A program made the translations under genes and the position numbers. A stretch of DNA of 16,297 nt from JADHUC01 sp964617665 (GTDB lineage: Bacteria; Planctomycetota; Planctomycetia; Pirellulales; Pirellulaceae). Below, in pieces: positions 1 to 8,300 of the stretch. Under the pieces are notes generated by a model that ran no database searches, had not been told where the DNA came from, and saw only the letters and a list, made by a program, of their open reading frames with translations. Position 1 is the stretch's first letter. Every line of letters begins with the position of its first letter. The DNA is taken from assembly GCA_964617665.1 (NCBI GenBank), contig CAZUAH010000301.1, positions 1 through 16,297 on the forward strand, written 5' to 3'.

Positions 1-1019
1 TGATGCAGGAACCGCACGTCGTTCTTGTAGAACTCGCGAATGTCCGTGATACCGTGGCGACGCATACAGAGGCGTTCGATGCCAAGACCGAAGGCAAAAC
101 CGACCACTTCCTCGGGATCGTAGCCGACGGCTCGTAGAACGTTAGGGTCGACCATGCCGGCGCCGCCAAATTCAATCCACTGGCCGTCCCAATGATAGTC
201 CGCTTCGACGCTCGGCTCGGTAAACGGGAAGAACGACGGCCGAAACCGGATATGCACATCGCCGCCCAGATAGCTAACCGCGAACAGCCGCAACACGCTT
301 TTCAAATCGGCCATGGTCACGTGCGTGTCGACCAGCAGCCCTTCGATCTGGTGAAACATCGGGTAATGCGTCGCGTCGGCGGTGTCCGGGCGGTAGACGC
401 GCCCCAACGAGATGATCCGTACTGGCGGCGGCGTACATTCCATCACACGGATCTGGACGGTACTGGTCTGACTTCGCAGCAACAGCGTTTTGTCGTCCGC
501 CGCCCGCTGAGCCGTCGTTAGATAGAAGTTGTCGAGTGGGTCCCGCGCCGGATGCTCCCGAGGAATGTTCAGAGCCTCGAAATTGTGCCACTCATCTTCG
601 ATCTCTGGCCCGTCGGCCACGGAGAAGCCGAGTCGGCCCATGATATCCTTCAATTCCTCGATGGTCTGCGTGATCGGATGGAGGTGGCCAATTCGCAGAG
701 ACGAACCGGGAAGAGTCGGGTCGAACTGTGGCTCCGCCTTTGCGACGGCCTGTTTGCCACTGGCCGATCGTTCGCCGGCCGCTTTGAAAGCAGCGTCGAT
801 CTGCTTCTTCGTCTCGTTGAAACGTTTACCGGCCGCCGGGCGGTCCGATTTGTCGACGCTGCCCATTTGTTTCTGGGCCGCTTTGAGTCTGCCCTTCTTC
901 GCGCCCAGAAACTCGATCCGAGCCGCCTCCAATGCTTCGCCGTCGGAAGCCGAATCGAAGGCCTGAACTGCGTCCGCGGAAAGGTCATCCAGTTGTTTGA
1001 GGAAATCCGCTAGTGCCAT
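1..1019 (-). CDS. pheS: Phenylalanine--tRNA ligase alpha subunit (3' end cut by window edge)
   Basis: Catalytic alpha chain of the cytoplasmic heterotetrameric phenylalanyl-tRNA synthetase, which charges tRNA-Phe using ATP. The reverse strand reads from ATG at 1019 (MALADFLKQLDDL) to the window edge, about 339 codons, ending ...NDVRFLH. PheS normally ends a few residues after this, so only the extreme C-terminus is missing. Visible class II synthetase signatures are a coiled-coil-like N-terminal tRNA-binding arm (about residues 1-90), the GRVYRPDTADATHYPMFHQ motif-2 region, the FRPSFFPFTEPS phenylalanine-pocket signature, and motif 3 GFAFGLGIERL. It lies about 90 bases downstream of rplT in the same direction, the usual bacterial order. 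pheT would be expected just off the left edge but cannot be seen. No strong Shine-Dalgarno precedes the ATG. The identification is very secure. Confidence 0.97.
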   Translation of the reverse strand, partial: MALADFLKQLDDLSADAVQAFDSASDGEALEAARIEFLGAKKGRLKAAQKQMGSVDKSDRPAAGKRFNETKKQIDAAFKAAGERSASGKQAVAKAEPQFDPTLPGSSLRIGHLHPITQTIEELKDIMGRLGFSVADGPEIEDEWHNFEALNIPREHPARDPLDNFYLTTAQRAADDKTLLLRSQTSTVQIRVMECTPPPVRIISLGRVYRPDTADATHYPMFHQIEGLLVDTHVTMADLKSVLRLFAVSYLGGDVHIRFRPSFFPFTEPSVEADYHWDGQWIEFGGAGMVDPNVLRAVGYDPEEVVGFAFGLGIERLCMRRHGITDIREFYKNDVRFLH

Positions 1020-1040
1020 CGTTGTGCGCACCCATTCAAC

Positions 1041-1067
1041 AAAAAAGAGAGACAGGCCTGACTGTCT
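1041..1067 (-). terminator. Hairpin plus T-run between rplT and pheS (terminator or attenuator)
   Basis: On the minus strand a 6-bp stem, AGACAG / CTGTCT with loop TCAGGC (1067-1050), is followed by CTC and then six T (1046-1041), the layout of an intrinsic terminator. An outer competing pair, AGAGAGA (1082-1076) with TCTCTCT (1052-1046), would sequester the descending arm and part of the T-run. Two mutually exclusive folds are therefore possible. The structure sits inside the 92-base gap between two genes normally co-transcribed, so partial termination or attenuation ahead of pheS is plausible. The stem is short, so strength is uncertain. Confidence 0.5.
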
Positions 1068-1111
1068 GAGACCCATCTCTCTGTGATAAACATCTGCCAG
1101 ATTGGTTCGGC

Positions 1112-1468
1112 TCAGGCAGCCAGTGCCTCTTTCACCTGTTCGACCACCGAATCAAACCCCGTCGGATCGCTGATCGCCATTTCCGATAAGGCTTTACGAT
1201 CCAATTCGATGCCGGCTTTCTTTAAGCCGAAAATGAACTCGCTGTACCGCAAGCCCCGTTCGCGAACTGCTGCATTGATACGAATCACCCAGAGTTTGCG
1301 GAATTCGCGTTTTCGCACTCGGCGGTCGCGGTAGGCGTAGGCACCTGCGCGGACTAGTGTTTCTTTGACGGTGCGAAGCAGATTTTTGCGTCCACCGCGG
1401 TAACCTTTCGCACGGCGGTACAGCCGGCGTTTGGCCCGGGTGCGGGCCGAACCCTTAATCGTTCTCAT
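1112..1468 (-). CDS. rplT: 50S ribosomal protein L20
   Basis: Large-subunit ribosomal protein that binds 23S rRNA early and is needed for 50S assembly. The 118-residue product has the normal L20 length. It shows the typical very basic N-terminal extension (TRAKRRLYRRAKGYRGGRKN) and the conserved globular part with RKREFRKLWVIRINAA and LRYSEFIFGLKKAGIELDRK. The ATG at 1468 has a GGAAG about 7 bases upstream. It is the middle gene of rpmI-rplT-pheS on the minus strand. In other bacteria L20 represses its own operon by binding leader RNA. No clear equivalent of that site was identified here, although a hairpin lies upstream at 1503-1521. Confidence 0.98.
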   Translation of the reverse strand: MRTIKGSARTRAKRRLYRRAKGYRGGRKNLLRTVKETLVRAGAYAYRDRRVRKREFRKLWVIRINAAVRERGLRYSEFIFGLKKAGIELDRKALSEMAISDPTGFDSVVEQVKEALAA

Positions 1469-1502
1469 CGGTCGCTTCCAATCATTCTGGCACGATAAGG
1501 CC

Positions 1503-1521
1503 CCTCCGAGTGGGTCGGAGG
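1503..1521 (-). other. Perfect 7-bp hairpin in the rpmI-rplT spacer
   Basis: CCTCCGA (1503-1509) and TCGGAGG (1515-1521) form a perfect inverted repeat around a 5-base loop. It lies in the 116-base spacer between rpmI and rplT. On the minus-strand transcript it is followed by GGCC and no T-run, so it does not look like an intrinsic terminator. It could be an RNA structure affecting rplT translation or mRNA processing. Its function is unknown. Confidence 0.35.
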
Positions 1522-1584
1522 CGTTAGTTGCCCACGCGCGTTATTCTGTCTCCTAAGCGAAACACGACGGGCTGTCAGCGAGCC

Positions 1585-1788
1585 TTAGGAGCTGTGTTTG
1601 CCCAACGCACGTTGAATCGCCGGCTCCATGCACTTGTCGACGCTCGCAGTCCCGCGCAAATTGCGCTTTCGCTTCTGGGACATGCGGCTCTGCAAATGGC
1701 TGGTGCCGGCCTGACGGTGTTTGGCGTGGCCCTTGGCAGTCAGTCGGAATCGTTTCTTGGTACCTTTGTGTGTCTTTTGCTTTGGCAT
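1585..1788 (-). CDS. rpmI: 50S ribosomal protein L35
   Basis: Small basic protein of the large ribosomal subunit. The reading frame is open further upstream, but the L35 start is the ATG at 1788 (MPKQKTHKGTKKRFRLTAKG), giving 67 residues, the usual size. The conserved KTHKGTKKRFRLTAKGHAKHRQAG block and the K-R rich centre (MSQKRKRNLRG) are diagnostic. It is the first gene of the minus-strand block with rplT and pheS. The common partner infC is not immediately upstream; that space holds a divergent plus-strand gene. The longer frame back to 2046 would overlap that divergent gene and is not credible. Confidence 0.97.
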   Translation of the reverse strand: MPKQKTHKGTKKRFRLTAKGHAKHRQAGTSHLQSRMSQKRKRNLRGTASVDKCMEPAIQRALGKHSS

Positions 1789-1838
1789 TGCGGTAGCAGT
1801 ACTTACAGTAGACTGTTGAAAGTTGGGGAAAACGTATA

Positions 1839-1866
1839 AGTTTAGTTGTTGTCGGCGTGACCGCAA
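1839..1866 (-). promoter_or_regulatory. Candidate sigma-70-like promoter for rpmI-rplT-pheS
   Basis: Reading the minus strand, TTGCGG (1866-1861) and TAAACT (1844-1839) are separated by 16 bases and lie about 50 bases upstream of the rpmI ATG. The match to -35/-10 consensus is partial (4 of 6 in each box). The position is right for a promoter of the ribosomal-protein block because no infC precedes it. A short palindrome, ACAGTAGACTGT (1805-1816), lies between this element and the gene. This is a weak call from consensus inspection only. Confidence 0.25.
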
Positions 1867-1957
1867 AGGGGGATTAGAGAAAATGGAGGCTCGGCCGTCG
1901 TTCGGCGCCCCCACAAATGGTTGCGGTTGGGCGGAAAACCCATTGGAGTCGGTGATC

Positions 1958-2596
1958 GTGCGTGCTGTCCCCCTGCCCCTCTCAGTCCTTGCTCTCTTGG
2001 CGACGATCGGTGCTGCATCGGAGCCACAAAAAGAGCCAAACGACAATGCAGCAACGCGGAGTTACAGCCAAGGAGCGCTGACACTGGACGACTTTCAGGC
2101 GTCTACCCCCGGCGACACTGGGGGGTTGGATGCTCTGACCACCAGTGACATCCGATTCGATTATGACTACCAATTCAGGTTCACTCGCGATCGGGCAACG
2201 GCCTACGCCACGGAACTGAAGATCGAAGCGGTGGTCATCCCGTCCAAATCGTGGATAAGACTTCGATCCGATGCGCGGCTGATGGACCACGAACAGGGGC
2301 ACTTCGACATCAACTACATCGCGGCGCTCCAGGCTCGTTTGGAGGTGGCCAAACTGGCGAAGAAGCGCCAACGCTTCATCGTCACCGCCGCGACTTCCGA
2401 TGCGGCAACCGCCCTGCTCGGCCGGAAGGTGCAGGAATTCATGCAGCCGTTCTTTGACGCCGCCTTTGCCGAACAGAAGGAATACGACGTCATAACTAAG
2501 CATGGCCGCGTCCGGGCCGCCCAGGCCGAGCAACGGCGCGAGCAGATCGAAACAATCAAGAGCCTGACCGAAGAACTGAAGCGAATCGACCGGTGA
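1958..2596 (+). CDS. Secreted DUF922-type zinc-peptidase-like protein
   Basis: The mature domain resembles DUF922, a family described as predicted secreted Zn-dependent proteases. It starts SQGALTLDDF, has the family's SW-containing segment (SKSWIRLRSD) and then HEQGHFDINYIAA, an HExxH-like zinc motif with the family's typical HFDI ending. The frame is open from an ATG at 1823 and another ATG lies at 1883. I chose GTG at 1958 because GGAG lies 9 bases upstream and the product then begins with a good signal peptide (MRAVPLPLSVLALLATIGA, cut near ASE). The C-terminal third is helical and charged (QAEQRREQIETIKSLTEELK). Its stop overlaps the next gene's start (GTGA), so the two are probably translationally coupled. 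The substrate is unknown. The start is uncertain; the domain call is fairly firm. Confidence 0.72.
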   Translation: MRAVPLPLSVLALLATIGAASEPQKEPNDNAATRSYSQGALTLDDFQASTPGDTGGLDALTTSDIRFDYDYQFRFTRDRATAYATELKIEAVVIPSKSWIRLRSDARLMDHEQGHFDINYIAALQARLEVAKLAKKRQRFIVTAATSDAATALLGRKVQEFMQPFFDAAFAEQKEYDVITKHGRVRAAQAEQRREQIETIKSLTEELKRIDR

Positions 2597-3918
2597 AAGT
2601 CGCCTACCTTACCGCCGGTGCTGCGGGGATGTACTGCGGGAGTTGCATGCACGACAACACGCTTGCAGCAGCACTCGGTCGACTCGGCGTCGACATCCAG
2701 TTGATCCCTACTTACACGCCAATTCGCACCGACGAGAACGATGTCAGCGTGGACCGTGTGTTCTTTGGCGGTGTCAACGTCTTCCTTCAACAACGATTTT
2801 CGTTGTTTCGCCTAGTTCCGTCCTGGCTGGATCGAATTCTTGACCGGCCGCGGTTCATCCGCTGGGTGACGTCGCGAGGGATCGAGATCGACCCGAAGGA
2901 ACTCGGCGGTCTGACCATTTCTATGTTGAAGGGCGAACACGGCTTCCAGCGCAAAGAAGTGCGGCGGTTGTGCAGATGGTTGAAATCATCTGCCAAGCCA
3001 GACCTCGTCGTATTGACGAACATCCTGATCGGCGGCTGTATTCCCGAGATCAAACACACATTGAATGTTCCCGTGCTGGTAACCTTGCAGGGCGACGATG
3101 TCTTCCTGAACCAGCTTGTCGAGCCGTACAAGTCACGAGCGTTTGAGCAGATCCAGCGTTTGGTCGAGCACGTGGACGGATTCATCGTCAACAGCCAGTA
3201 CTACGCCGAGTTTGTGCAGCAGTATCTTGGTATTTCCCAAGACAAGTTGGAGATCGTGCCGCTGGGAATCGACACGCGGGATTTTCGGCGGACCGATCCG
3301 AAAACCACACAAACACAGACTGCATCGACACGGCGACCGACAATCGGGTATCTGGCAAGACTTGCACCCGAGAAGGGGCTACATGTCCTGGTCGACGCAT
3401 TCATTGAGTTGCGTGAAAGACCCGATATGAGCGACGCCCAACTGCGAATTGCTGGTTGGCTGGGGGAGGAGAGCCGTGAATATGCAGAAGCGGAGTTCGC
3501 CAAACTGAAGGCTGCGGGGCTGGAAGATGCCTTCCATTACGTCGGATCGGTGAAGCGGCACGAGAAAATCGAGTTTCTCGAACGCCTGGACGTGTTCTCG
3601 GTGCCGACAACGTATGCGGAACCGAAGGGTCTGTATGTGCTGGAAGCGCTCGCGGCCGGCGTTCCCGTTGTGCAGCCCGATCACGGCGCTTTTCCAGAAT
3701 TGCTGGCAGCGACGGGCGGCGGGTGGTTGACTACGCCGGGCGATCCGTCAGCGTTGGCCGAGACGCTGTCGGAAGCGTTGGTCGATCGAGAACGCTCGTC
3801 GCAGATTGGCGCGGCGGGCCAAATGGCCGTCCGCGAACGATTCAATGCCGACGTAATGGGTCGCAAAATGCTGGAAGTGTACGAGAAACACGATCCAAGG
3901 GCGGGGACTGTCGAATGA
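2593..3918 (+). CDS. Glycosyltransferase, GT-B fold, family-4 type
   Basis: Predicted cytoplasmic or membrane-associated enzyme that transfers a sugar from a nucleotide-sugar donor with retention of configuration. The 441-residue protein starts at GTG 2593, overlapping the previous stop by 4 bases. The N-terminal Rossmann half opens MKVAYLTAGAAGMYCGSCMH, with C15 and C18 in a CGSC motif. It includes LQGDDVF (about residue 166) and ends with VNSQYYAEF and IVPLGIDTRDF. The donor half has IGYLARLAPEKGLHVLVDAF, HYVGS, and the E-x7-E signature E343-PKGLYVL-E351, followed by GVPVVQPDHGAFPE. These are standard GT4 features. The next gene begins inside its stop codon (ATGA). Acceptor and donor sugars cannot be read from sequence; envelope glycan or glycolipid synthesis is a context guess. 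Confidence 0.9.
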   Translation: MKVAYLTAGAAGMYCGSCMHDNTLAAALGRLGVDIQLIPTYTPIRTDENDVSVDRVFFGGVNVFLQQRFSLFRLVPSWLDRILDRPRFIRWVTSRGIEIDPKELGGLTISMLKGEHGFQRKEVRRLCRWLKSSAKPDLVVLTNILIGGCIPEIKHTLNVPVLVTLQGDDVFLNQLVEPYKSRAFEQIQRLVEHVDGFIVNSQYYAEFVQQYLGISQDKLEIVPLGIDTRDFRRTDPKTTQTQTASTRRPTIGYLARLAPEKGLHVLVDAFIELRERPDMSDAQLRIAGWLGEESREYAEAEFAKLKAAGLEDAFHYVGSVKRHEKIEFLERLDVFSVPTTYAEPKGLYVLEALAAGVPVVQPDHGAFPELLAATGGGWLTTPGDPSALAETLSEALVDRERSSQIGAAGQMAVRERFNADVMGRKMLEVYEKHDPRAGTVE

Positions 3919-5129
3919 AGAACGCAATTGTGTTGGTGGTCGACCGGTTGGGGGCCGGGTACCTGGGGCCGTACGGCAACACGTGGATAGATACGCCAAA
4001 TTTCAATCGTTTGGCCGCCGAGTCGCTGTTGTTCGAGTTTATCATGGCCGACTCGCCACATTTGCCGCTGCTGTACCGGTCATACTGGAAAGGTCTACAC
4101 GCCATGTCCGACGACACTGCGGCGGATAGTCTTCCGGAGAGTCTGGTGGCGACCGATATCCACACCGCGCTGTTGACCGACGATCGCACGGTCGCGGAGC
4201 TGAAATGGAGTAACGCCTTCGACGAGCGAATCGCGCTGTCAACGACGCCAGCCGAGCAAACGGCCGATGAAGTCGGCCTGACGCAGATGGCGCAGTTGTT
4301 CGCGTCGGTGGTTGATTGGCTGGCTGACGCACCGGAACCGTTTTTGTTGTGGGTCCACAGCCGCGGTATGGAAGGACCATGGGATGCGCCGTTGGATTTC
4401 CGCAACCAGTTTGCGGACGAGGACGACCCAACGCCGCCGGACACAGTAGTCCCGCCGGTCATGCGACTGGAGGCCGACCACGATCCGGACGAACTACTGG
4501 GCCTACAGCACGCCTACGCCGGCCAAGTGCGTCTGTTGGATATGTGTATTGGCGCATTGTTGGACGCTGTCCAGACGATGAAAGCGCGAGAGAACACGCT
4601 ATTAGCCGTCACGTCGCCGCGTGGTTATCCGCTTGGCGAACACGGTCGAGTTGGCCAGTGCGATGAGACACTGTATGGGGAACTACTGAATGTGCCCTGT
4701 TTTCTTCGATTTCCGGACGGAGCCAATGCGGCGGTGAGAAATCACGACCTCGTACAACCGCCTGATGTGTTCTCGACTGTATTGGATTGGTTCGACCTGT
4801 CAGCGGATGACAAATCGATTTACAGCGCCAGCCTGGTTCCAGTACTTGACGATGTGCGTCCAGGAGACCGTGACCGTGTGGGCTCCATCTCCGACGGCCA
4901 CAGTGTAATTCGAACGCCCGCTTGGCTTCTTCAGCGGCATCCGGATTCGAAACGGGAACTGTTTGCCAAACCAGGTGACCGTTGGGAGGCGAACGAAGTC
5001 GCGGACCGCTGCGGGGAGACGGCCGATGATTTAGAGACGGTTCTGGACGAATATAAGGAGGCCGCTCGTTCCGGAGATCCCACTCGTTTGACGCCGCTAT
5101 CGAAGGTGCTGATCGAAGGTCTGGAATAA
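3915..5129 (+). CDS. Sulfatase/alkaline-phosphatase-fold protein with degenerate active site
   Basis: A 404-residue protein starting at ATG 3915, which overlaps the glycosyltransferase stop (ATGA). The frame is open further upstream, but that part lies within the preceding gene. The fold is recognisable from VLVVDRLGAGYLGPYGN...TPNFNRLAAES at the N-terminus and from LLAVTSPRGYPLGEHG plus ELLNVPCFLRFPDG later. The catalytic positions are changed. In the SPxCxPSR region it reads SPHLPLLYRSYWKG (residues 47-60), with Leu50 where the modified Cys/Ser should be. The usual DD metal ligands are D10-R11. The usual SDHG is S234-P235-R236-G237. It is also shorter than typical sulfatases, has no signal peptide, and is probably cytoplasmic. 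Sulfatase activity is therefore unlikely; a binding or regulatory role beside the glycosyltransferase is inferred. Confidence 0.8.
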   Translation: MKNAIVLVVDRLGAGYLGPYGNTWIDTPNFNRLAAESLLFEFIMADSPHLPLLYRSYWKGLHAMSDDTAADSLPESLVATDIHTALLTDDRTVAELKWSNAFDERIALSTTPAEQTADEVGLTQMAQLFASVVDWLADAPEPFLLWVHSRGMEGPWDAPLDFRNQFADEDDPTPPDTVVPPVMRLEADHDPDELLGLQHAYAGQVRLLDMCIGALLDAVQTMKARENTLLAVTSPRGYPLGEHGRVGQCDETLYGELLNVPCFLRFPDGANAAVRNHDLVQPPDVFSTVLDWFDLSADDKSIYSASLVPVLDDVRPGDRDRVGSISDGHSVIRTPAWLLQRHPDSKRELFAKPGDRWEANEVADRCGETADDLETVLDEYKEAARSGDPTRLTPLSKVLIEGLE

Positions 5130-5153
5130 GAGCGGCAGAATAGCGCGACTGCT

Positions 5154-5171
5154 AGCAGAGCTTCCTCTGCT
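5154..5171 (+). terminator. Perfect 7-bp hairpin after the sulfatase-like gene
   Basis: AGCAGAG (5154-5160), loop CTTC, CTCTGCT (5165-5171) form a perfect stem 24 bases after the stop codon at 5129. No T-run follows, so it is at best a weak terminator or an mRNA 3'-end stabiliser. The remaining gap to 5355 shows no gene. It contains a TATAAT at 5265-5270 without a suitably spaced -35 box. Confidence 0.35.
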
Positions 5172-5264
5172 GTCGGCGACTCGTTCGTCCGAGATTACTC
5201 GAATCCTCGGCAGGTTAGCCGGTTTTGCTTTGAATCGGGCTGGCCGTGTTTGGCAGCACACGTC

Positions 5265-5270
5265 TATAAT
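5265..5270 (+). promoter_or_regulatory. Consensus -10-like TATAAT upstream of the 1348-residue protein gene
   Basis: An exact TATAAT lies 85 bases upstream of the ATG at 5356. The only -35-like box nearby, TTGGCA at 5250-5255, is just 9 bases away, which is too close for sigma-70. It may be a promoter with a poor -35 or a chance match. Confidence 0.22.
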
Positions 5271-5355
5271 CCCGCGCCATTTTCTAAGTGGTCTCGTGCC
5301 CTCATGAAGAGGAAACCTCGTTGGCCTAACGCAGCGGTTCTCACCTGATCTGACA

Positions 5356-8300
5356 ATGCACGGACAAGGAAGTCCGCACACAACGCAATCGCCCCCGTCA
5401 TCGGTGGCGAGGCACAGGACGTGCAATACCAACCGATCCATGCAGGTGGTCGTTTGTCTGTGCGCGCTAATCGGTATCGCGCCTCTGGCTTCTGCCCAAG
5501 ACGCCAATTTGCGATTGTGGATTGCCTGGGGAGGCGGTGCAGCTTGCCAATGGCAAGGCCGGATTCAAATCCGGGACAGGGAGTTGCAGTCGAATCCGCG
5601 CAGCCCCTTCGTCGAATTTCGGCCCGTTGGCTTGACGCCGGACGGGCCCGGTTCGATGCACGTTGACGGTGACACACTTCACATCGACGCGCGCAGCCCG
5701 CGCACGTACGATGGAGTCAGTGTGCTGGTCAACGCGACACCTAGTGCCACGATTACAGTGGAATTGACGCCCGCGGATCGACCGGACGCGGTACAGCGAG
5801 TGGCGCTTCCCCTGGGGCGACTCGCCTCCGAGGTCCACAGCACAGATCCGGACGAGCGCGGGAATCGCCTTCTGGTACGTCGTGCGCCCGGGGACGAGAT
5901 CCGAGTGCTCCACGACCGCCCATCGCTCGTGTTCGCCCCAGGCCAGCAGTTCGATTTTCACGTTGATCCACACATGATCGACGTCGAAGCTGATACAAGC
6001 CTGATGTATGCGGTCGAATTGCAGCCGGCGCGAACCGATGACGAACTGTGGAGCGACCAACGCGAAGCTCGCACCGACGAAAACGGCGACCCGCCGGCGG
6101 TTGGATTTTCCATTGCTCTCCCCCAGACCCAGGGCGTCTATGACGTCGTTGTCTCGCTGAAACAACGAAGACTGCCAACGCGTCTCGCACCCACCAAGAC
6201 GTTGCACGAGCGAATTCTGCAATTGGTCGTAGTCGACTCAAAGCCCCCTACCGCCGACATGTCCGCGTGGGAAGTCATCGGAGAAATCACGCCCACCGTG
6301 GATCAAGGGACTTCGGATACCGAGGATTCGAAGTCGACTATCCTGAAATCGCTTAGCAAGCTACGCAAATGGTCGTTGATCCCCGGTTCCGATTCGAGCG
6401 ACAAGTTGGAACGGTTCGGGAACGGCCGCAGTCGCAGACAGATGCATCCGGACCACGAGTTCGTCGAGTTGTTGCCAAATGGCTGGCAGGCATATCAATT
6501 GCCCGTGAAACAAGCGGGCGTTCCGCACGTACTGGAACTGGGATACCCAAACGACTTTGTGCAGACGCTGGGTATCTACATTGTCGAGCCAGACGCCGCC
6601 GGAGTGGTTCAACCGCTGGGTCCTCATTCCGGTTTGGACACACCCACCACCAGCAGCGTGAATCCACCGCAAATCGAACGCCATCGCGTTGTGTTTTGGC
6701 CACGAACCGAAACACCGCTGCTGCTGCTGGCGAATCATCGAGAAGATGCATCAGCCGTTTTCAGCCAGATCCGAGTCTTGGCGGGCCCAGCTAATCTGCC
6801 CGTACGGCATGTGGCGAGGGGCGAGAATCTCAGGCTGCTGGCCGCCTACCTCGACCGGCCGTTGTTTCCGGAGAACTTTTCTGCCAGCGACGTGATTGAC
6901 CCTGAGACCAAACGCAATCTGACCGATTGGTACACGTTCCTGGATGGCGGGTCACGTCTAACGCAGTATTTGAAGTACGTGGGCTACAATGGGGCGATGG
7001 TGTCGGTGCTCCGCGAGGGTGCTGCGATTTATCCTAGCGTCTTGTTGGAATCGACGCCTAGGTATGACAACGGCATCTTCTTTGGTACTGCCCAGGACCC
7101 GCAACAGAAAGATGTCCTGGAAATGCTCTTCCGTCTATTCGATCGCGAAGGGCTGCGGATGGTGGCTGCATTGGAGTTGTCTACGCCTCTGCCAGAACTC
7201 GAAGCACTGCTGCGGCAGCAGGATAGAACCGCCAACCGTTCTATTGAACTCACACATGCCGACGGCCGGACCTGGAGGCAAATGCACGGCGACGGACGCG
7301 CGAGCGGACCTTTCTATAACCCGCTGGATCCGCGAGTTCAGCAAGCCATGCGTCGAGTCATCGGCGAGTTGGTCGAACGCTACAGTCACCATCCTTCGTT
7401 TGCGGGAGTGGCGATTCAGCTTGGTCCTAACACGTTCGCACAGTTGCCCGATACGGAATGGGCCCAGGACGAGACCACCGTCGGTCGTTTTGCCAGGGAC
7501 GAGAAGATCGTCATTCCCGGACATGCCGCTGGCGAACGGGACTTGCAGGCCTCGTACCTTCGCGCCGAAGGACGAGATCGTTGGTTGAGCTGGCGAGCCC
7601 GAAAGTTGGCCGAATTCTACGAGTCCACTCAAAAAGACCTGGCCGCGCGCCTGCCTTCGGCTCGGTTGTACTTGGCCGGCGCCGACATGCTCAACGGGCA
7701 ACAAATACAAAACGCATTGCAGCCGAAACTGCCCGTGCGGTTGGACGTACGTCGTGCGATGCTTCGCGTGGGGATTGATCCAACCAGTTACTCCGACCGA
7801 TCAGGTGTTGTCCTGCTGCGGCCCTACCGCTGCGCACCTCTCGCTTCGCTGAGCGAACAGGCCGTCAACCTGGAACTACGGCAATCCGACGCAATGGACG
7901 CGCAATTCGCCAAAACAAGCGTTGGAGACACGGCATCGAGCGCCCCACGCCTTCGACAGACGACCGGCTCGCTGTTCTACCACGAGCCTCAGTCGCTGAA
8001 GCTTGACTCGTTCACTCGCACAAGTCCGTTCGGTTCAGAGACAACCAGCGGTTGGTTTAGGACGCACATCTTGTCCGCTGGAGCAAGCAATCGGCAGCGA
8101 TTTGTCCATAGTCTCGCGGCGATGGACAGTCAAGCCATGTTTGACGGCGGCTGGATGATACCGTTGGGTCAGCAGGAATCGATGATCGATTTGGTCGAGG
8201 TCTACAGTCGTTTACCGGACGGCCGTTTTGAGACAGTTCGCTCGAAGAGTTCCGAGGTTGAAACACAGCCAATCGTCGTGCGCAAACTGACCATAGGGAA

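Noticed and set aside
1585..2046. Longer 153-residue version of the L35 gene
   Set aside because: The conserved L35 N-terminus begins at ATG 1788; the extension is unconserved and would run antisense through the DUF922 gene's signal-peptide region.
3842..4462. 206-codon minus-strand open frame
   Set aside because: It is antisense to the glycosyltransferase/sulfatase-like genes, serine- and arginine-rich with no family resemblance.
5250..5270. TTGGCA...TATAAT as a full sigma-70 promoter
   Set aside because: The boxes are only 9 bases apart, far below the 16-18 needed; only the -10-like box is kept, at low confidence.
5467..6222. 251-codon minus-strand open frame
   Set aside because: It lies wholly antisense to the 1348-residue secreted protein and has no recognisable domain; it reflects high-GC codon bias.
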